A stretch of 64,000 nt of DNA from Paraphysoderma sedebokerense (taxonomy: Eukaryota; Blastocladiomycota; Physodermatomycetes; Physodermatales; Physodermataceae). The notes beneath the pieces were generated by a model. That model worked only from the letters and a program-made list of their open reading frames with translations, was not told the DNA's origin and did not search any database. The first letter of the stretch is position 1. Each line of letters begins with the position of its first letter. Location: contig JAHLJZ010000059.1 in the NCBI GenBank assembly GCA_025602915.1, forward strand, positions 88,372-152,371, in the 5' to 3' direction. A program made the translations under genes and the position numbers. Of the stretch, positions 61,361 to 64,000 are shown piece by piece.

Positions 61361-62020
61361 TCAAATATCATTCATTCTTAAGGCGTCAATCCGATCGGAG
61401 AAACTGAGATACTGACTAAAAAGTGAACTTAAAGTACCGATGTGCTTGTCGATAGCATCCTTCGGTTCACCTGCTGGTGGCGTGTTCTTGGGTAGAGAGA
61501 AAGTATTGCCTTGATGAGAGATCTCGATATTATCGTCAAACTGATAAGGGACAGGATTGCACTGATGGCACCATTTTTCTAACCAATTTAACAGTTGATC
61601 CTAATTGAAACCATAATCGTAAGCCTTAAACAGTTTAGGGTGAAAGTAATCAGCGTCCCAAGGGTCGCCGATTGGCATATGTTGCCCTATGGTACAAGTT
61701 TGCGACATCAACCAGTGAATTTCTTTTAACGCCGTAGTTTTCCCAGCATTATTTGGACCAACGAAAACGGTCACTTGTCCTGGCTCAAGGGGAATAACGT
61801 TGCCTTCTATTGTCGTTAGCGAGTTGATATAATATCTCGCAGGTTCTTGGGACCTAGAATCGTTGGATACAGCGGCCGACGAGGTATTACCGACATTCGA
61901 TGGTACTGGGGTGACACTGGACATATTGTATACACTGCGTGCAGACGATATAGAACGAATACAACGATGACTTGACAAAAAAAGTTGTGAGACCGGGACT
62001 GTTTTGCATTTTGGTATCAT
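61361..62020 (-). pseudogene. Truncated second copy of the OLD-family gene 5' part
   Basis: Repeats the first about 217 codons of the OLD-family gene (ATG 62020-62018), with the same in-frame TAG (61603-61601). At the repeat junction the frame leaves the gene after ...ALRMND, reads one foreign codon (Ile) and stops at TGA 61363-61361. It keeps Walker A only; Walker B and TOPRIM are absent. It cannot be a functional ATPase. Its likely promoter with ferroportin copy 2 is intact. Confidence 0.9.
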
Positions 62021-64000
62021 GGACAACTGTCAAGTGCATTACTGTGAGATGTCTTTTTTGCCTGGGTGACTCTGGGTGATAATTGCGTGATCAGTTGATA
62101 ACTGAGTTACTGAATACATGCATTTCGAGCTCACAATTTCATGTACTAGTCTTTCGAGGGTTGTATTTGTGAACCTGTGATATTATCCATAAATTTGACA
62201 CATTTTTTTATGTTGGCCTCGAGAACGGTTGCAAACGTAATCGCCAAGCGATCTTCGGAGTTGGCCGAAAGCGACTCCGAGACCGAGAGTAATAATAACT
62301 ACAATTTCTCCACAAATCGATGAACACTTTAGAGGGTACAGAACAGAGACTTCCCCCATCTGCCCGAAGCCAGAATTTTCGATGGCCTTTATATACCGCT
62401 CACCTTCTGGTGACATGGAGTTTGCGGATGGACGAGTTCGCTTCGGCCTTGTTTACTGCCGCCGTATTCCCTGATACACTTTTGCCTGTTAGTATATTTG
62501 GCATTGTTGTCACACTTTTTGGACTCTTTGGCGGCGATAGGGTTGGGATGGCTCTGACGCAATTGGGTCGATTTAGTGGTAAGACATCCCGTTTCGAGAA
62601 TTTAAGTGCAAATCTGTCGTTCACTTTTATCTGCACAGGTGTTAGTACAGCGCTTGTTTTATCAACGGTCTGCTTGTCAGCAAGCGCCGGGATCTTTTTA
62701 TCTCTTGCGGTTTACACGAGTATGTCGTCATCTGTACGATATGTTTTGTTTGGGTGCATTATTCTATTAAGCGGGGTTGCTCGTCTAAGCTCTATGGCTT
62801 ACACTATCAGTATTGAGCGTGATTGGGTTGTCAGACTTGCATCATGTCCAACGTCACTCACTGGTATGTTTATATCACTATCCTTTTTTGAACCCATTGC
62901 AAACTCATTTGTGTAATCTCATACATGTAAAAGCCCTGAATACTAGTATGCGGCGCATCGATCTTATCTGCAAAGTGGTGGCCCCCTTGGTCGCAAGTAC
63001 AATCACGACTACTTTATCGCTTCCATATGCAATTATTGTTATTGGCGGATGGACCATGATCAGCCTGCCTTTTGAGTTTAAATTGCTGCGTAAAGTTTTC
63101 ATTTCCGAGGTCGCATTGCGTTCCCCGCAAAGAACCGATCGAGAACCCACCTCCCATGTTAACCAACCGAGTTCGATATCCAAATGGCAAACCCTTTTCT
63201 ACAATTGGAAGATTTATTACAACCAACGCACATTCCTTGCCTCATTCGCACTCTCTCAACTATATCTTACGGTTTTATCGTTTGGCGGTCCTATGATCAC
63301 CTATCTCAAATGGAAAGGCTACTCAGATCTAGTAGTAGCCGTTTCGCGGGGAATCGGTGTGATCGTTGGCTTAGGTGCAACGATTGCCATGCCCATCACT
63401 GTGGGGAAGATAGGTTTAGAGAGAAGCGGATTATGGGCTATATGGTCTCAAGTTTCTTTTATATCATTAGCCGTCGCTGCTGCGTGGGGGATAGCCGGAG
63501 ATGTTGGAATTGTGAACCAGTCGATGTTGTTAGGTGGAGTTGCAGCCTCAAGATTCGGATTGTGGATGTTTGACCTTGTCGCAACACAATTTATACAGGA
63601 AGGAGTTTCTGAAGAACATGCTGTGATTGTGGGTGGTTGTCAGGCTGCTGCTAGTAACTTTTTTGAACTCATCTCTCTAATTTTAACGGCGGCTTTACCC
63701 GATCCCGTATTCTTCCAGTGGCCTGCGTTGGCATCAGGAGTCGCAGTAGCGATAGCTGCGATATCATACACTAGATTTTCATGGCAGGAAAGAGGACATC
63801 TGCTACACATAGACTAGAGTCGCTGTATGTAAATATGTGTAATGTTGTATATTATATGTGGACGAAAGATGTCGTCGCAAAACTCGCGAACTCCTTAAGG
63901 CACGCTCCGAAAAAAGGAATTCATCAATGAGCAGTCGTCCATGTAAAGCATATCGGTATAGCCAGCAACATTGGAAAGGTCCATAATTTTATTCAAATAT
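61367..64000. repeat. Tandem repeat unit, copy 2 (runs to the window edge)
   Basis: Direct repeat of 58735-61366 with an offset of exactly 2,632 bp. Bases 63999-64000 (AT) are already the first two bases expected for a third unit or for unique flank, so the array may continue. Seen identity suggests a very recent event or an assembly effect. Confidence 0.95.
62320..63817 (+). CDS. Ferroportin, copy 2
   Basis: Exons 62320-62863 and 62934-63817, a full copy of the ferroportin at 59688-61185 with no difference that I could see in the protein (475 residues) or in the intron. The upstream region shared with the truncated OLD copy is also duplicated, so both ferroportin copies should be transcribed alike. 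If the duplication is real, iron-export dosage is at least doubled. Confidence 0.92.

Larger units (their letters stand above)
58735..61366. repeat. Tandem repeat unit, copy 1 (2,632 bp)
   Basis: Begins inside the OLD-family gene at ATCATTCATTCTTAAGGC and runs through the whole ferroportin gene to ...TTTTATTCAAAT. Every position that I compared is the same 2,632 bp downstream in copy 2, including all open frames. It is not flanked by terminal repeats or a transposase. At the junction (61366/61367) the left side is the sequence following ferroportin and the right side re-enters the OLD gene. Confidence 0.95.

Noticed and set aside
58735-64000. Repeat as an LTR element or transposon
   Set aside because: The unit carries cellular genes, has no terminal inverted or long terminal repeats, no transposase or polymerase, and no target-site duplication that I could see.
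1-64000. tRNA, rRNA, CRISPR arrays, prokaryotic operon signals
   Set aside because: No cloverleaf with A/B boxes, rRNA segment or spaced repeats was noticed; spliced eukaryotic genes throughout make ribosome binding sites and operons irrelevant. A covariance-model scan would settle small RNAs.

Overview
The window is nuclear DNA of a fungus, most likely an early-diverging, zoosporic (chytrid-like) one. Almost every gene is split by short GT-AG introns (about 50-200 nt; donors mostly GTATGT, GTTTGT, GTAAGT, GTACGT). The gene set is fungal (Nha1-type antiporter, UAP1, UFD2, LSM1, SFR1/Mei5, WSS1, MCR1, ULA1), but it also holds genes lost from most Dikarya (ARMC7, ferroportin, Cys-rich multi-TM receptors). 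The placement is inferred from gene content only. All gene models below were built by reading frames and splice signals by eye; exon boundaries are given where both ends and the phase agree.

Layout. 0-16.8 kb is dense housekeeping: Na+/H+ antiporter (-, cut by the left edge), UAP1 (+), UFD2 with 15 exons (+), RanBP1 (+), LSM1 (-), SFR1 (+), a secreted Pro-rich protein (-), an unresolved 1.2 kb stretch, and a rolling-stone-like membrane protein (+). A small MOZART1-like reading frame lies at 16.9-17.2 kb.

17.3-41.9 kb carries a receptor cluster. Two tandem 5-kb paralogues on the minus strand have a large beta-rich ectodomain, a Cys-rich CPxG / GYxGxxCxxC module and a polytopic membrane domain. 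After four housekeeping genes (POP3/RPP38-like, ULA1, ARMC7, DUF4442 hotdog) comes a third receptor with the same Cys-rich and membrane parts, whose ectodomain is a bacterial-type glycine-betaine/OpuAC-like periplasmic binding protein. An orphan 7TM protein follows tail-to-tail.

42.4-57 kb is mostly housekeeping again: nucleoside diphosphate kinase (-), WSS1 protease with a 14-nt micro-exon (+), NADAR-domain enzyme (+), an unrecognised minus-strand gene, NEK-type kinase (+), cytochrome b5 reductase (+), a hormone-sensitive-lipase-like hydrolase with a long low-complexity tail (+), and a small Cys-rich protein ending in a Ly6/three-finger-like CCx4CN motif (+).

57.3-64 kb is the most unusual part. 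An OLD-family ATPase/TOPRIM gene of bacterial type (-), interrupted by an in-frame TAG, lies head-to-head with a ferroportin gene (+). A 2,632-bp unit holding the 5' part of the OLD gene plus the whole ferroportin gene is repeated at least twice in direct tandem with no difference that I saw, and the second copy runs to the window edge.
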